Source: Bradyrhizobium sp. AUGA SZCCT0283 (lineage in GTDB: Bacteria; Pseudomonadota; Alphaproteobacteria; Rhizobiales; Xanthobacteraceae). From it: a stretch of DNA of 64,000 nucleotides. Shown piece after piece: positions 42,649 to 52,087 of the stretch. Numbering within the stretch: the stretch's first letter is position 1; each line of letters opens with the position of its first letter. A program made the translations under genes and the position numbers. Below the pieces are notes generated by a model. That model had not been told where the DNA came from and ran no database searches. It was given only the letters and a program-made list of their open reading frames with translations. The stretch is taken from contig NZ_JAFCLU010000002.1 of the NCBI RefSeq assembly GCF_018130385.1, positions 310,001 through 374,000 of the forward strand, given 5' to 3'.

Positions 42649-43284
42649 ATGCCACCTCGACCCGCACGCAAAGCGCTCAACGCCTATCACCACGGGGATC
42701 TCCGCGATGCCCTGGTTAAGGCCGCGTTGCATGAAGTCGAACTCGGCGGCCCGGAAGCGATCAGTATCAGCGCGCTTGCCAAGAAGCTCGGCGTCTCGCA
42801 GCCGGCGCCCTACAAGCATTTTGCCGATCGCGAGACGCTGCTGACGGCCGTCACGGCCGAAGCGTTCCGCCAGTTCTCGGCGATGATGCGTACGGCGATC
42901 GGAAAACCGTCGAAGCAGTCGAAGCTGTCGCGCTTCGCGCAGCTCACGCTTGATTTCGGACTGCGCCGCAACGGCATCTATCGTCTGATGTTCGCGTCGC
43001 GAACCATGGCATGCGCACCGAAAGGCAGCGAGATGCACAGCGCGGCAATGGAAACTTTCGAACTCCTCGTGGAAGCGCTGGAGGCCCCGGCCGTGGGGCT
43101 CTTGCGCGAGCGTAGCGCCCTGAAGGTCTGGGCCTCGCTGCACGGCGTGGTCATGCTCGCAGAACAGGGGTTGCTCACCGGCCAGGTTGCCCACGTCAGC
43201 CGGGAAGAACTGGTCGAGGACATCGTGGCGGAAACCAAACTCGCGCTGTCCGTCGCCATCAAGGCGGCCGGCAAGGCCGGCTGA
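42649..43284 (+). CDS. TetR-family transcriptional regulator
   Basis: 211 aa. N-terminal helix-turn-helix (LVKAALHEVELGGPEAISISALAKKLGVSQPAPYKHFADRETLLTAVTAEAF) and an all-alpha ligand domain. Start ATG 42649 lacks a strong ribosome site. It is divergent from the ferredoxin/P450 genes, so likely their regulator, and its stop overlaps the nhaA start (TGATG), which makes the two coupled. Confidence 0.82.
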   Translation: MPPRPARKALNAYHHGDLRDALVKAALHEVELGGPEAISISALAKKLGVSQPAPYKHFADRETLLTAVTAEAFRQFSAMMRTAIGKPSKQSKLSRFAQLTLDFGLRRNGIYRLMFASRTMACAPKGSEMHSAAMETFELLVEALEAPAVGLLRERSALKVWASLHGVVMLAEQGLLTGQVAHVSREELVEDIVAETKLALSVAIKAAGKAG

Positions 43285-44468
43285 TGACGGCGAGGGTCCC
43301 AGCGTCTAGCGAAACTAACAACGAGGGTCTCTATGGAGGTGTCGTTCTCGGCCTCGCCGCCATCGCGGCTCTCATCGTTGCAAATTCGCCGCTCGGACCG
43401 CAATACGAGGCGCTGCTGCGGACTACCGGCGAGGTCCGGATCGGGTCGATCGGACTGAGCAAGACCGTCGATCACTGGATCAATGACGGCTTGATGGCGG
43501 TGTTCTTTCTACTGGTAGGACTCGAGATCAAGCGCGAGGCCATCGAGGGCGCGCTGTCGAGCGCAAAGCAGGCGGCATTGCCCGTGATCGCCGCGTTTGG
43601 CGGCTTTGTCACGCCGGCCGCGATCTTTGCCGCGGTGAACTGGAGCGATGCCGAAGCGTTGCGCGGCTGGGCCATCCCGGCGGCGACCGACATCGCCTTT
43701 GCGCTCGGCATCTGCGCCATGCTGGGACGCAAGGTGCCGGCTTCGCTGAAGACCTTCTTATTGGCGCTCGCAATTATCGACGACCTGATGGCCATCATCG
43801 TCATCGCGATTTTCTATACTGCGGACCTCTCAGTCATGGCGCTGGCGCTCGGTGGCATTGGCGTCGGAGCGCTTGCGGTTCTCAATCTGCTCGATGTGCG
43901 CAGACCATCGTTCTATCTCATCGCCGGATTGTTCACCTGGGTCTGCGTGCTCAAATCCGGCGTGCATGCGACGCTGGCCGGCGTCGCCGTGGGTCTCGCG
44001 ATGCCGCTGACCAGGCACGACGGCCACAGCCTGCTCGAAGATACCGAACATGCGCTCAGGCCGTGGGTTATATTCGTCATCGTGCCGATTTTCGCCTTCG
44101 CGAATGCGGGCGTATCGCTTCACGGATTGACCTTGTCAAAGCTGGCGGAGCCGATAACGCTTGGCATTATCGCTGGGCTTTTCGTTGGCAAGCAGATCGG
44201 GGTCTTCGGCTCTTCGCTGCTCGCAATAAGGCTGGGCCTGGCTGCGATGCCGGAAGGAGCAACGATGGCGAGGCTTTATGCCATCGCCATCCTGACCGGC
44301 ATCGGCTTCACGATGAGCCTTTTCATCGGAACGCTGGCCTTCGACGACGAGGCTGTCCTGAAGCAAGTCCGGCTCGGCGTTCTCATGGCTTCGCTGCTGT
44401 CCGGCATCGTCGCCGCGCTGATGTTCTCAGCCATCAGCCAGTCGAACGGAGCTCGATCGTCGAGATAG
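43284..44468 (+). CDS. nhaA: Na+/H+ antiporter NhaA
   Basis: 394 aa inner-membrane antiporter with about 12 helices. The cation-binding Asp pair is visible in LALAIIDDLMAIIVIAIFY, and PAATDIAFALGICAMLG and ATMARLYAIAILTGIGFTMSLFIGTLAFDD are conserved NhaA segments. It exports sodium in exchange for protons, giving pH and salt homeostasis. Its ATG overlaps the TetR stop; the reason for this pairing is not evident. Confidence 0.92.
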   Translation: MTARVPASSETNNEGLYGGVVLGLAAIAALIVANSPLGPQYEALLRTTGEVRIGSIGLSKTVDHWINDGLMAVFFLLVGLEIKREAIEGALSSAKQAALPVIAAFGGFVTPAAIFAAVNWSDAEALRGWAIPAATDIAFALGICAMLGRKVPASLKTFLLALAIIDDLMAIIVIAIFYTADLSVMALALGGIGVGALAVLNLLDVRRPSFYLIAGLFTWVCVLKSGVHATLAGVAVGLAMPLTRHDGHSLLEDTEHALRPWVIFVIVPIFAFANAGVSLHGLTLSKLAEPITLGIIAGLFVGKQIGVFGSSLLAIRLGLAAMPEGATMARLYAIAILTGIGFTMSLFIGTLAFDDEAVLKQVRLGVLMASLLSGIVAALMFSAISQSNGARSSR

Positions 44469-44495
44469 AGCAAGCGTCATCCGGCGGAGCGCATA

Positions 44496-44981
44496 TCACC
44501 GCCTTACAGCGTCCTTGCCCTGCCCCTGGCGCGGCGCAAACGATTGATTGCCGAAAGGCGACGCCGCGGGGACCGTCATGACGATGAAGCCGCGGCCGAC
44601 CGATTGATGGCAGGAATTGCATCCGGTGGTCAGATCGCCAAAGGCTTTGCCGAATGCTGCGCTATTTCGGGCGGCGATCGCGCTCTCGATCGATTTAATG
44701 GGCGGATCGATCATCGTGATATTGTCTACGGGTATGTCGGTATACAACGCGATGGCCTCGTTGAGGCTGGATTTCACCAGCTCCAGTTCATAGCCCGCGA
44801 GTTCCCAGTTCTTCTGCTGGCCCGCGGTCCACAGCTTCGAATGCCTGAACTGGACCGCGCTCATGACGTCGGCAAGCCGCGCCGGGGATTTTTGCATTGT
44901 CTGGGCGGCAACCATGAAAGGAGATGCCGACCCTATGGCGATTGCGGCGACCGCCGCGAGATATTTCGTGCTCTTGCGCAT
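44496..44981 (-). CDS. Periplasmic c-type cytochrome
   Basis: 161 aa. Signal peptide ending VAAQ, then a mostly helical domain and the haem-binding CNSCH (C121, C124, H125) near the C-terminus. The arrangement resembles a cytochrome c' or a single-haem carrier; the sixth ligand is unclear. AGGAATG precedes the ATG. The FixK-like box at 45034-45047 is centred 59 bases before its start and would fit microaerobic induction. Confidence 0.75.
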   Translation of the reverse strand: MRKSTKYLAAVAAIAIGSASPFMVAAQTMQKSPARLADVMSAVQFRHSKLWTAGQQKNWELAGYELELVKSSLNEAIALYTDIPVDNITMIDPPIKSIESAIAARNSAAFGKAFGDLTTGCNSCHQSVGRGFIVMTVPAASPFGNQSFAPRQGQGKDAVRR

Positions 44982-45033
44982 TCTTCATTCCTAAGTTGCG
45001 ATCGCATTCCTAAGCCGCCACTGCCGAAATCCT

Positions 45034-45047
45034 TTGACCTAGGTCAA
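45034..45047. promoter_or_regulatory. FixK/FNR-like box upstream of cytochrome c gene
   Basis: TTGACCTAGGTCAA, perfect 14-bp palindrome, TTGA-N6-TCAA form. If centred at -41.5 for the leftward gene, transcription would start near 44999 with an 18-base leader. It could also serve the divergent outer-membrane gene at 45170. Confidence 0.6.
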
Positions 45048-45169
45048 TTGTGCGGGCGGCGCAAACGCGCCACACCTGCCGTAAGATCGCAAGCCCGGTA
45101 GCGACCGCTGCTTGTATTCGCCGCTGCCAAATGGTCATCTTGGCCAGTCAAAGGCAGCGTCGATTGAGC

Positions 45170-46102
45170 ATGAATTTTACCAGGCCCACTGCACCTCGGC
45201 GTCTGAGGTCCGCGCCAGCGCGATCTGTCAGAAGCGTGGCTTTCGGCGTGCTGGTGTCATTCTGCCTTTCAGGTGCAGTCCTCGGAAAAGACAAAGACGA
45301 CGATGAGGAAGATGCGGCCAAGGCAAAACCGGCCCTGCCGAACTTCTACCTCGATATGAGAACCATCTACTCGACGCTGCCCGCCGGCTCGCTCTCGATC
45401 GGATTCAGTACGCCTCCGTTGTTATCGAGGCTGGCGAACCTTTCCTCGCTGCGAACCCAAACCTCGCCGTCCAGCCAAAGCCTCTCGGTCGACCTGCCCT
45501 TGACCGTCGATGTCAACGACCAGCTCTCGGTCTATGGCGGCGTCAGCGGAGCCACGTCGCAGGCGGGCACCGATCCTTGGACGACGTTCTCGGTCTACGC
45601 CTTTACCGTCGGATTCCAGGCCGACATCTATCAGCAGAACGGCGGAATATTTCCGACCATCACCATCCAGTCCAACGCGACGCGATCGATTTCGGACGCG
45701 CCGCTGGCCGCGACAGCCTACAACACCATCCTCGAGGCGGATTACGCGCTGAACGCGGATGAAACGCGCGGGCTCCTTGCGGGAATGCAATACACCAGAG
45801 TCCTCGTCGATACCCCGCTCGCCCGCGTCAGCCCTGATATCATGGGCTATGTCGGCGGCTATTATCAGTGGGACAACAACTGGAAGCTCACCGGCCGCTT
45901 CGGCGTGCAATCCTTCGGCGGCGCGCAGCTTCTGAACCTGACGCCGTTTCCCGCCTTCACGCAGCCGATCGTGCGGCTCGACTTCGACCGCATGGACGAC
46001 GACGACAATCGGCTGTTCGGCATCACCGCGCAGATCGCCTGGACGCCGAAGCCGTCGTACCAGCTAACGCTCCGAACGCCGCTTTACGCGATCAAAAATT
46101 AG
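45170..46102 (+). CDS. Outer-membrane beta-barrel protein
   Basis: 310 aa. Signal-like N-terminus ending near SGAVLGKDKD, then an acidic stretch KDKDDDEEDAAKAK and a barrel-like repetitive set of alternating strands (LSVYGGVSG, FQADIYQQ, GMQYTRVLVDTP, GYYQWDNNWKLTGRFG). It ends with an aromatic-rich strand PSYQLTLRTPLYAIKN. No family recognised; possibly a transporter of aromatic compounds or a porin-like protein. ATG 45170 is the best start. It is divergent from the cytochrome c gene. Confidence 0.6.
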   Translation: MNFTRPTAPRRLRSAPARSVRSVAFGVLVSFCLSGAVLGKDKDDDEEDAAKAKPALPNFYLDMRTIYSTLPAGSLSIGFSTPPLLSRLANLSSLRTQTSPSSQSLSVDLPLTVDVNDQLSVYGGVSGATSQAGTDPWTTFSVYAFTVGFQADIYQQNGGIFPTITIQSNATRSISDAPLAATAYNTILEADYALNADETRGLLAGMQYTRVLVDTPLARVSPDIMGYVGGYYQWDNNWKLTGRFGVQSFGGAQLLNLTPFPAFTQPIVRLDFDRMDDDDNRLFGITAQIAWTPKPSYQLTLRTPLYAIKN

Positions 46103-46105
46103 CAA

Positions 46106-46342
46106 CTAGAGCGGGATGGGTTGGAGTCGAATCGGTTCGCCATTAGCGCGAAGCTAACGATCTCGTGTCCCAGACGCAGTGCAAATACTCTTCGGCGGTA
46201 CACCGCAGGGCCCGGATACAAAATCGCGAAAACAACCCCATGCAAAGTAGAACGGGCCCGGCTCGCAGCACTCACGCCGCTTGGGTCCGGGGCAGGAGAT
46301 GGTCCGTGGTCACGGCCCAACCTAATCTCATCCTGCTCCAGA
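46106..46342. repeat. MITE-like inverted-repeat element
   Basis: CTAGAGCGGGATGGGTTGG at the left and the inverse of CTGGAGCAGGATGAGATTAGG at the right form imperfect terminal arms around about 190 bases without a credible gene. It fills the 250-base gap between the convergent barrel gene and nasA. Confidence 0.4.
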
Positions 46343-46353
46343 TTGCCGCCGGC

Positions 46354-49014
46354 TCATGCGGGCTGCGGATCGCGAACGGCCATGCCGCGCAGCAGCTTGC
46401 CGATCTCCGGCTTGCAGGCGCCGCAATTGGTGCCGGCCTTAAGGCGCCGGCCGACGTCCTCGACGCTGGCTGCCCCTTTGAGGATTTCGGCCGAGATCTG
46501 GTGCTGCCCGACGCCGAAGCATGAGCAGACGATCGGGCCGACATCCTGGCTGGCATCCAGCGGTTGGCCGGTCAGCAGCGACATTCGCGCCTTCGGCGAC
46601 AATGCCTGCTCTGCGAATAGCCCTGATAGCCACGACCGCGAGACCAGCTTGTGATCGGGGGCGATGAACACGCAACCTTCCAGCCGGCCGTCGCGAACGG
46701 CCGCGTAGCGGAAACGGCCGGCCTTCGGATCGCGATAGGCGATCCACTCGACGTCGTCATATCCGACGCGGAGCTGCGCCCGCGCCCAATCGCGCCAGCT
46801 CGTGGGCCGCTCGTCGCCGGCGAGTTCCATCCGCCAGCAGGTCCCCGAGAGCCCGCCAACCCAGTAGCCCGCTTCGGGACGCGCGATCTCCCGGCGGCTG
46901 AGAATGAAGGCATGCCATTTCGGCAAGTACGCTGCCGCCTTGACCGGCGTGTGCTTGGACTCCGGCTGCCCGGAGATCGGATCGGTCGCTGGATTGACCA
47001 GCGCATTGACCCGGCCGTCGCCGGCATACTCGCCGTTCCAGTGCATCGGCACGAACACGCAGCCGCGCCGCTGTTCGGCGGTGACGACAACGCGCGCCAC
47101 CATCTCACCCCAGGGGCTTGTAAGTCGCGCGAGCGCGCCATTCTCGACGCCGGCCATGCGCGCATCGTCGGGATGGAATTCGGCGCAAGGTTCGAACATG
47201 TGCGCCAGCAGCCGCGCCGATTTTCCCGTCCGCGTCATCGTGTGCCATTGATCGCGGATCCGCCCGGTATTGAGCACCAGCGGATAGTCCCGGCTGGTCG
47301 CATTCACGGCGGCACGCGGCGTCACCGGCACGAAACGCGCCTTTCGGTCGGCGGTGAAGAATTTTGCGGTTTCGAACATCCGCGGCGTGCCGGTCGGATA
47401 CTCGCGCGTCACCGGCCACTGGATCGGAGTAAGCGCATCGTAGGCGCGATCGTCGAGCGTATTCAGGGCGGACAGATCGAAATCGCGCGTCCCGTCGTTC
47501 TCGAAACTGGAAAGCCTGGCGTGCTCGCGGAAGATCGCGGCAACGCTCGGATAGTCGAACCCCGAAAATCCCATGCGCTGCGCGACGTCGCAGACGGTCT
47601 GCCAATCGGCCCTTGCAACACCCGGCGCCGGCAGGAACCGCCGCTGCCGGGAGATACGGCGTTCGGAGTTGGTGACGGTGCCGTCCTTTTCGCCCCAGGT
47701 AAGCGCAGGCAGCAATACGTGGGCATGACGCGTGGTGTCGGTATGCCGCATGCAATCGGAGACGACGACGAGCTCGCATGAATCGAGCGCGCGGCGCACG
47801 CGATCGGCATCCGGCAGGCTGACCAGCGGATTGGTGGACATGATCCAGACCGCCTTGATGCGCCGGTCGGCGATCGCGTCGAACATGTCGATGGCCTTGA
47901 GGCCCTGCTTGTCCGCGATAACAGGCGATTGCCAGAAGCGCTGGACGATGTCGCGGTGCTTCGGGTTCTCGATTTCCATGTGGGCGGCAAGCTGATTGGC
48001 CAGCCCGCCGACTTCCCGGCCACCCATGGCGTTGGGTTGTCCGGTCAGCGAGAACGGTCCCATGCCGGGTCGCCCGATACGCCCCGTCAACAAATGACAG
48101 TTGATGATCGCATTGACCTTGTCGACGCCGCTGCTCGACTGGTTGATGCCCTGCGAATAGAGCGTGACGACCCGTTCGGTTTTGGCAAACCAGTCGAAAA
48201 ACAACGCCACTGCGCCCTCGGTCAGGCCGCAGATGTCGGCAGTCTGCGCAACCGTCTGGCCGGCGACCTGCCGCAGCGCGGCTTCGGCGCCGGTGGTGGA
48301 TCCATCCACGAACGCGCGGTCGATGACATTGCGGGACGCAAGATGCGCGAGCAACCCGTTGAACAGCACCGAATCGCTGCCCGAGCGAAGCGGCAGGTGC
48401 AGATCGGCGCCGTCACATGTTGCGGTCCGCCGCGGATCGACGACAACAATGCGGCAGGCAGGGTTATTGGCCTTTGCAGCCACCATGCGCTGGTAAAGGA
48501 TCGGATGGCACCAGGCGGCATTGGAGCCGACGAGGACCAGCAGATCGGCGGTTTCGAGATCCTCATAGCAGCCCGGAACCGTGTCGCTGCCAAACGCGCG
48601 CTTGTGACCCGCCACGCTCGACGCCATGCACAGCCGGGAATTGGTGTCGATGTTGGCGGTGCCGATAAAGCCCTTGGCGAGCTTGTTGATGACGTAATAG
48701 TCTTCGGTCAGAATCTGGCCGGAGACGTAGAAGGCCACCGAATCCGGTCCATGCTCGCGAACGATTCTGCCAAAACCCTCCGCAACGTGATCGAGCGCCG
48801 CATCCCAGCTCGCTTCCTGCCCGTTGACCACGGGAGCAAGCAGCCGCCCCTCGAGCCCGATGGTCTCGGCGAGCGCCGAGCCTTTCGCGCACAGCCTTCC
48901 GAAATTGGCCGGATGCAGCGGATCGCCCCGGACGGTCACCGCACCTGAGGCATCCCTGTCAGCGATGACGCCGCAGCCGACGCCGCAATACGGACAGCTT
49001 GTCTTCACTGGCAC
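46354..49014 (-). CDS. nasA: Assimilatory nitrate reductase catalytic subunit
   Basis: 886 aa cytoplasmic molybdopterin enzyme. N-terminal [4Fe-4S] cluster C7-PYC-GVGC with C42, catalytic Cys region NSRLCMASSV, molybdopterin segments such as CRIVVVDPRRTATCDGADLHL and SQGINQSSSG. A C-terminal BFD-like [2Fe-2S] domain (VCSCFGVGQHQI...TNCGACKPEI) takes electrons in NasA type proteins. Gene order nirB-nirD-nasA, with 12 bases after nirD, gives one leftward operon for nitrate to ammonium. No NasC-like reductase partner was found in the window. Confidence 0.93.
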   Translation of the reverse strand: MPVKTSCPYCGVGCGVIADRDASGAVTVRGDPLHPANFGRLCAKGSALAETIGLEGRLLAPVVNGQEASWDAALDHVAEGFGRIVREHGPDSVAFYVSGQILTEDYYVINKLAKGFIGTANIDTNSRLCMASSVAGHKRAFGSDTVPGCYEDLETADLLVLVGSNAAWCHPILYQRMVAAKANNPACRIVVVDPRRTATCDGADLHLPLRSGSDSVLFNGLLAHLASRNVIDRAFVDGSTTGAEAALRQVAGQTVAQTADICGLTEGAVALFFDWFAKTERVVTLYSQGINQSSSGVDKVNAIINCHLLTGRIGRPGMGPFSLTGQPNAMGGREVGGLANQLAAHMEIENPKHRDIVQRFWQSPVIADKQGLKAIDMFDAIADRRIKAVWIMSTNPLVSLPDADRVRRALDSCELVVVSDCMRHTDTTRHAHVLLPALTWGEKDGTVTNSERRISRQRRFLPAPGVARADWQTVCDVAQRMGFSGFDYPSVAAIFREHARLSSFENDGTRDFDLSALNTLDDRAYDALTPIQWPVTREYPTGTPRMFETAKFFTADRKARFVPVTPRAAVNATSRDYPLVLNTGRIRDQWHTMTRTGKSARLLAHMFEPCAEFHPDDARMAGVENGALARLTSPWGEMVARVVVTAEQRRGCVFVPMHWNGEYAGDGRVNALVNPATDPISGQPESKHTPVKAAAYLPKWHAFILSRREIARPEAGYWVGGLSGTCWRMELAGDERPTSWRDWARAQLRVGYDDVEWIAYRDPKAGRFRYAAVRDGRLEGCVFIAPDHKLVSRSWLSGLFAEQALSPKARMSLLTGQPLDASQDVGPIVCSCFGVGQHQISAEILKGAASVEDVGRRLKAGTNCGACKPEIGKLLRGMAVRDPQPA

Positions 49015-49026
49015 GGGCGATCACCC

Positions 49027-49362
49027 TCACTCGGCGGCCACAGCCGACGCCGTCTGGACGCAAAGCCAGACGGTGTCATTCTCCACCTTGACCGGATGCG
49101 CGCGCGTACATCCCTCATCAGGCGCGACCGCCGTACCGCTCCTGAGCTCAATGACGAAATTGTGCAGCGGACAGGTGACGCGCTTGTTGTGGACGATGCC
49201 TTGCGACAGCGGTCCACCCTTGTGCGGACAGCGATCGTCGAGCGCGAACACCTCGTCACCGGCGGTCCGAAATACCGCGATGTCCCCGGACGCCGTTCGC
49301 ACGACGCGTGAGCCGAGAACGGGAATGTCGTTCAGCGCCCCGATTTCAATCCAGTTGCTCAT
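49027..49362 (-). CDS. nirD: Nitrite reductase (NADH) small subunit, Rieske-type
   Basis: 111 aa. Rieske-like [2Fe-2S] motifs RCPHKGGPL and TCPLHNFVI are kept, as in the rhizobial NirD. Its ATG overlaps the nirB stop (ATGA). It serves the NirB sirohaem enzyme. Confidence 0.9.
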   Translation of the reverse strand: MSNWIEIGALNDIPVLGSRVVRTASGDIAVFRTAGDEVFALDDRCPHKGGPLSQGIVHNKRVTCPLHNFVIELRSGTAVAPDEGCTRAHPVKVENDTVWLCVQTASAVAAE

Positions 49363-51818
49363 GCGAGTTCCAGTTCCGCCAGCGGGGTGAATTCGTTGCG
49401 ATCGACGCCGCGTTTGGCGCGCGCCGCCCACGGATCGCTCTGCGAGAATTGCTGCGAATAGGCGAAGCGGCTGAACAGCGCTTTCCGGTTGACAACATCG
49501 TCGACCACCTGCTTGCGGATGGCGTCGAGACCGACCCGGTCACACCACTTGTACATGCGCTCCAGGTACCAGCCCTGCTCGCGATAGAGCTGTGTCAGCG
49601 CGGCGATGACTTCGAGCGTCTCTTCCTCGGTCGCGACCTTGCCCAGGAACTCGGTTCCCTTGATGTGAAGCCCCGCGGCGCCGGCGAAGTGGATCTCGAA
49701 TCCGGAATCGACGCAGACCACGCCGACATCCTTGCACGTGGCCTCCGCGCAGTTGCGCGGACAACCGGACACCGCAAGTTTCACCTTGGCCGGTGTCCAC
49801 GAGCCCCACATGAATTTTTCGATCTTGATGCCGAGACCGGTCGAATCCTGTGTGCCGAAACGACACCATTCCGAACCGACACAGGTCTTCACCGTGCGCA
49901 ATCCCTTGGCATAGGCGTGGCCCGACACCATCCCCGCATCGTTGAGGTCGGCCCAGACAGCGGGCAAGTCCTCCTTCTTCACGCCGAGAAGATCGATACG
50001 CTGCCCCCCGGTCACCTTGACGGTCGGAATCTTGAACTTGTCCGCGACATCGGCGATGGCGCGAAGCTCGTCGGGCGTCGTGACGCCGCCCCACATCCGC
50101 GGCACCACCGAATAGGTCCCATCCTTCTGGATATTGGCGTGGACGCGTTCGTTGATGTAGCGCGACTGCTGATCGTCGCGATACTCGCCGGGCCAGGTGG
50201 CGAGCAGGTAATAGTTCAGGGCGGGCCGACAGGAGTGGCACCCGTTCGGCGTCTTCCAGTCCATGAACCTCATGACGTCGGGAATGGTCTTCAATCCGTT
50301 CTCGATGATGACGCGGCGCGCGTCATCATGGCTGTGATCGGTGCACGCGCACATCGGCTTGACCTTCGGGGCCGCCGAATAGTCGCCGCCGAGCGTGAAA
50401 GCGAGCACCTGCTCGACCAGGCCGGTACAGGAACCGCAGGACGAGGATGCCTTGGTGTGGGCCCGCACGTCGTCGATCGTGAAGAGTTTCTTTTCGCTGA
50501 TCGCCTTGACGATCGTCCCCTTGCAGACGCCGTTGCATCCGCAGATTTCCGCATCATCGCTCATGGCGGCGACCGAGTTCTTGCCGCTATGGCCGCCATC
50601 GCCGAGATTCGCGGCGCCGAACACCAGCCGCTCGCGCATTTGCGAAACGTCGGTGCCGTCGCGCAGATGCTGGAAGTACCATGGGCCGTCGATGGTATCG
50701 CCATAGAGCACGGCGCCGATGATCTTCTTGTCGCGCAGAATGATCCGCTTGTAGACGCCGCGGGAAGCGTCCTGCATGACGATCTCTTCCTTGTCCGCAC
50801 CCGGAGCGAAGTCGCCGGCGGAGAACAGGTCGATCCCGGTCACCTTCAATTTGGTCGAAACGACCGAACCGTCATAGGTGGCAAAACCCTTCATGGCGAG
50901 GTGATTGGCGCAAACCTTGGCCTGGTCGAACAGGGGAGCGACGAGGCCGTAGGTCTGGCGACGATGCTGCACGCATTCACCGACCGCATAGATTCGTCCG
51001 TCGTAGGTCTGCATGGTATCGGAGACGACGATGCCGCGCTCGCAATAGAGGCCTGCCTTGCGTGCCAGTTCGACATTCGGGCGGATGCCGACCGCCATCA
51101 CGACAAGGTCGGCCGGAATCTCCTCGCCGTCAGCAAAGCGCACGCCGGTGACGCGATCCTCACCGAGGATCGCTTCCGTCTGCGCGGGCATCTTGAACAC
51201 CATGCCGCGCTCTTCAAGGGACTTGCGCAGCAATCCGCCGGCGACCTGATCGAGCTGGCGCTCCATCAGCGTGTCGAGCAGATGCACAACGGTGACGTTC
51301 ATGCCGCGCTTCATCAAGCCGTTGGCGGCTTCGAGGCCGAGCAGACCACCGCCGATCACGACGGAATTCTTGTAGCTCGTCGAGGCCTGGACCATGCGCT
51401 CGACATCCTGAATGTCGCGAAAGCCGATGACGCCTGGAAGATCCTTGCCCGGAAGCGGCAACATGATCGGGTTCGAGCCGGTGGCGATCAGCAGGCGATC
51501 GTAAGGTACCCGCGCGCCTTCCGCGGTGACGACTTCGCAGGTACGCCGATCGATCATCTCGATCATTTCGCCCTTGCGCAGCGTGATGCCGTTATCCTCG
51601 TACCACTGCACCGTGTTGAGCATGATGTCGTTGACGGTCTTCTCGCCGGCGAGCACAGGCGACAGCAGAATTCGGTTGTAGTTGCCGTATGGTTCGGAAC
51701 CGAAGACGGTGATGTCATAGAGATCAGGCGCACGGTCCAGCAGCACTTCGACCGTGCGGATGCCGGCCATGCCGTTACCGATCACCACCAACTTTTGCTT
51801 TTTTATTTTCTCGAGCAT
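49359..51818 (-). CDS. nirB: Nitrite reductase (NADH) large subunit
   Basis: 819 aa. FAD/NAD-binding half (KLVVIGNGMAGIRTVEVLL, VVIGGGLLGLEAANGLMKRG), BFD-like Fe-S region (CGCNGVCKGTIV...SSSCGSCTGLV), then ferredoxin half-domains and the sirohaem/4Fe-4S motif TCVGSEWCRFGTQDS...SGCPRNCAEATC. Reduces nitrite to ammonium with NADH. ATG 51818 is preceded by GAAGGCAGAG; an in-frame ATG at 51923 would overlap the leader hairpin and lacks a site. Its 130-nt leader is described separately. Confidence 0.93.
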   Translation of the reverse strand: MLEKIKKQKLVVIGNGMAGIRTVEVLLDRAPDLYDITVFGSEPYGNYNRILLSPVLAGEKTVNDIMLNTVQWYEDNGITLRKGEMIEMIDRRTCEVVTAEGARVPYDRLLIATGSNPIMLPLPGKDLPGVIGFRDIQDVERMVQASTSYKNSVVIGGGLLGLEAANGLMKRGMNVTVVHLLDTLMERQLDQVAGGLLRKSLEERGMVFKMPAQTEAILGEDRVTGVRFADGEEIPADLVVMAVGIRPNVELARKAGLYCERGIVVSDTMQTYDGRIYAVGECVQHRRQTYGLVAPLFDQAKVCANHLAMKGFATYDGSVVSTKLKVTGIDLFSAGDFAPGADKEEIVMQDASRGVYKRIILRDKKIIGAVLYGDTIDGPWYFQHLRDGTDVSQMRERLVFGAANLGDGGHSGKNSVAAMSDDAEICGCNGVCKGTIVKAISEKKLFTIDDVRAHTKASSSCGSCTGLVEQVLAFTLGGDYSAAPKVKPMCACTDHSHDDARRVIIENGLKTIPDVMRFMDWKTPNGCHSCRPALNYYLLATWPGEYRDDQQSRYINERVHANIQKDGTYSVVPRMWGGVTTPDELRAIADVADKFKIPTVKVTGGQRIDLLGVKKEDLPAVWADLNDAGMVSGHAYAKGLRTVKTCVGSEWCRFGTQDSTGLGIKIEKFMWGSWTPAKVKLAVSGCPRNCAEATCKDVGVVCVDSGFEIHFAGAAGLHIKGTEFLGKVATEEETLEVIAALTQLYREQGWYLERMYKWCDRVGLDAIRKQVVDDVVNRKALFSRFAYSQQFSQSDPWAARAKRGVDRNEFTPLAELELA

Positions 51819-51907
51819 GCTCTGCCTTCTGATCCAGGTTCCGATGGTCCGACGCGCGACGCAGCCCTGCATCTTCGGTCGGCGAGAATTATTGGTGATT
51901 GGGGAGC

Positions 51908-51921
51908 GCCCATCGGCGGGC
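51908..51921 (-). other. Second small inverted repeat in nirB leader
   Basis: GCCC-GCCGAT-GGGC, 4+4 bp stem with a six-base loop just downstream of the first hairpin in the nirB transcript. It may be the second hairpin of a tandem pair. Confidence 0.3.
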
Positions 51922-51925
51922 AAAG

Positions 51926-51945
51926 GATCGTCGACTATGACGATC
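51926..51945 (-). promoter_or_regulatory. nirB leader hexaloop hairpin (ANTAR/NasT target candidate)
   Basis: GATCGTC-ATAGTC-GACGATC, perfect 7-bp stem with a six-base loop having A at position 1 and G at position 4. This is the RNA shape bound by ANTAR-domain antiterminators such as NasT. It would start at about +4 of the predicted transcript. Confidence 0.5.
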
Positions 51946-51958
51946 GGAATCTCAGGTA

Positions 51959-51974
51959 TTCAAGAGACGTGCCA
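51959..51974 (-). promoter_or_regulatory. Sigma54-like promoter of nirB-nirD-nasA
   Basis: TGGCACG-TCTC-TTGAA in the leftward direction. The -24 part is perfect; the -12 part has GA in place of GC, so confidence is moderate. Predicted start of transcription about 51948. Confidence 0.45.
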
Positions 51975-52087
51975 ACACCGGACCCGTAATTTTCCGGGCG
52001 CAGCGCACGGCTTCAGCCGGTGAATCGCTAATTGGCTGCACCAGCGCGGGCACGAATGCCCAAAAAATCATCCGCTTGGGCTATCCA

